The notes under the pieces were generated by a model. It had not been told where the DNA came from. It ran no database searches and saw only the letters and a program-made list of their open reading frames with translations. A program made the position numbers and the translations under genes. A DNA stretch of 6,298 bases. Origin: Chitinophagaceae bacterium (GTDB taxonomy: Bacteria; Bacteroidota; Bacteroidia; Chitinophagales; Chitinophagaceae). Positions 5,676-6,298 of this stretch are shown here, piece by piece; within the stretch, counting starts at the first letter, position 1, and each line of letters opens with the position of its first letter. The DNA lies in NCBI GenBank assembly GCA_003135585.1, contig PLCH01000070.1, forward strand, positions 413-6,710. The letters run 5' to 3'.

Positions 5676-6119
5676 CTAGGGAGCCTTTTTATATTTTTCA
5701 ACCAATTCCAAATTGCCACCATTGTCTATTTTGATCGTAGTCCAGACCTTTGAGTCCTCCATTTTGATATAGTATTCCGTGCTAGTAGCTGAGGCAAGCT
5801 CTGTAACTCCAAAAATTCTTTTTTCGGGGTATTTCTTTTTTATGCTGATAAGAATATAATAAGGCAAATCATGTGCAACGTAGGTTCGGGTAGAACTAAT
5901 AAAATTCCCATTCTTATCATAAATTATCATGGAGCGGATCCCATTTTCCACAAAATTGACAAGATACGCCTCCGGAAGCTCTGTCCACAACACCTGAACG
6001 GCGTTAGGAAATGTTTCTTTAAAGGACCGGACCAATTTCTCGTTGATATTGCTCATTGCAAACGTGAAAGAAGTGCCGCTGATTATCAAGGAGTATAATA
6101 AAATAAAAAACTTTTTCAT
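5676..6119 (-). CDS. Periplasmic PepSY-like (beta-lactamase-inhibitor-like) protein
   Basis: This 147-residue protein has a signal peptide (residues 1-21, MKKFFILLYS to FTFA) and a tandem two-repeat domain. Repeat one runs from about residue 33 (FKETFPNAVQVLWTELPEAY, then YDKNGNFISS at 67-76). Repeat two runs from about residue 93 (IKKKYPEKRIFGVTEL, then IDNGGNLELV at 131-140). The FPNA..V.W..., yV.F, and yD..Gn pattern is that of the small PepSY-like/BLIP-like exported proteins frequent in Bacteroidota. They are thought to bind or inhibit other proteins, but their roles are mostly unknown; no inhibitor activity can be read here. The start at 6119 is fixed by the signal peptide. Its length is typical. 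The leader holds a weaker copy of the motif found before copies A and B. Confidence 0.8.
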   Translation of the reverse strand: MKKFFILLYSLIISGTSFTFAMSNINEKLVRSFKETFPNAVQVLWTELPEAYLVNFVENGIRSMIIYDKNGNFISSTRTYVAHDLPYYILISIKKKYPEKRIFGVTELASATSTEYYIKMEDSKVWTTIKIDNGGNLELVEKYKKAP

Positions 6120-6208
6120 ACTATATTTTTTAAATAATTAAATATTTCAGTCAATAAAGATAAAACGATCCTGGACTACATATGCGGCCAGCTTGTATAT
6201 ACTAGGTA

Positions 6209-6245
6209 GTCCGGTTGACTCAACAGGATTATTGTTTTGATTCAA
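6209..6245 (-). promoter_or_regulatory. Weaker relative of the shared motif upstream of the PepSY-like gene
   Basis: It shares TGTTTTGAT (6233-6241) with the elements before copies A and B, 114 bp from the start codon, and has GTCCGG at the far end (6209-6214). Between them is GTTGA-cTCAAC (6214-6224), a different short dyad in place of GTACA-N5-TGTAC. The similarity is partial and could be coincidental. Confidence 0.35.
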
Positions 6246-6274
6246 CAAATTTCATAATGGAAGCGCTTGTAAAC

Positions 6275-6293
6275 AACCCGGAACTTGCGGGTT
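6275..6293 (-). terminator. Possible terminator hairpin at the right edge
   Basis: AACCCG (6275-6280) and CGGGTT (6288-6293) form a 6-bp stem with a 7-nt loop. Read leftward it is followed by GTTTA, a poor T-run. It may end a minus-strand gene that lies beyond the window. Confidence 0.35.
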
Positions 6294-6298
6294 TAACA

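Noticed and set aside
1..6298. Search for CRISPR arrays, insertion sequence ends, tRNA/rRNA genes, retron or toxin-antitoxin signatures
   Set aside because: No regular repeat-spacer pattern, transposase, cloverleaf or reverse transcriptase motif was seen on either strand.

Overview
The window looks like chromosomal DNA of a Bacteroidota bacterium, most likely of the Chitinophagales/Sphingobacteriales/Cytophagales kind. The reasons are long AT-rich intergenic gaps, mostly weak or absent Shine-Dalgarno sequences with A-rich leaders, and many small exported proteins of Bacteroidota type, including a tandem PepSY-like (BLIP-like) protein and short secreted beta-rich proteins. This placement rests on protein style and gene layout, not on a marker gene.

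Layout. At the left edge is the C-terminal catalytic domain of an S9 (prolyl oligopeptidase/acylaminoacyl-peptidase) serine peptidase on the + strand. It converges through an AT-rich hairpin on a small secreted protein gene (copy A, 861-1271, - strand). A gene-poor stretch (about 1272-2431) follows. It holds copy A's long leader, an orphan copy of the leader's regulatory motif, an open-frame remnant, a possible 57-residue membrane protein (1840-2013, -) and a good + strand terminator with no obvious + gene. Next is a 407-residue cytoplasmic calcineurin-like phosphoesterase with purple-acid-phosphatase-type motifs (2432-3655, +), with two GC-rich hairpins behind it. On the - strand then come a cysteine-rich lipoprotein (4031-4417), copy B of the small secreted protein (4857-5273) with a clear terminator, and a PepSY-like periplasmic protein (5676-6119).

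How the parts relate. Copies A and B are about two-thirds identical in protein, and their similarity continues through about 240 bp of upstream DNA, so each was duplicated together with its promoter region. In that upstream DNA is a roughly 40-bp motif with a GTACA-N5-TGTAC dyad, about 108-147 bp before each start codon. A weaker relative precedes the PepSY-like gene, and a fourth copy, matching copy A at 21 of 25 positions, stands alone at 1698-1722. I read this as a possible small regulon of exported proteins of unknown function. No classic defence system, insertion sequence, CRISPR array, tRNA or rRNA was seen.
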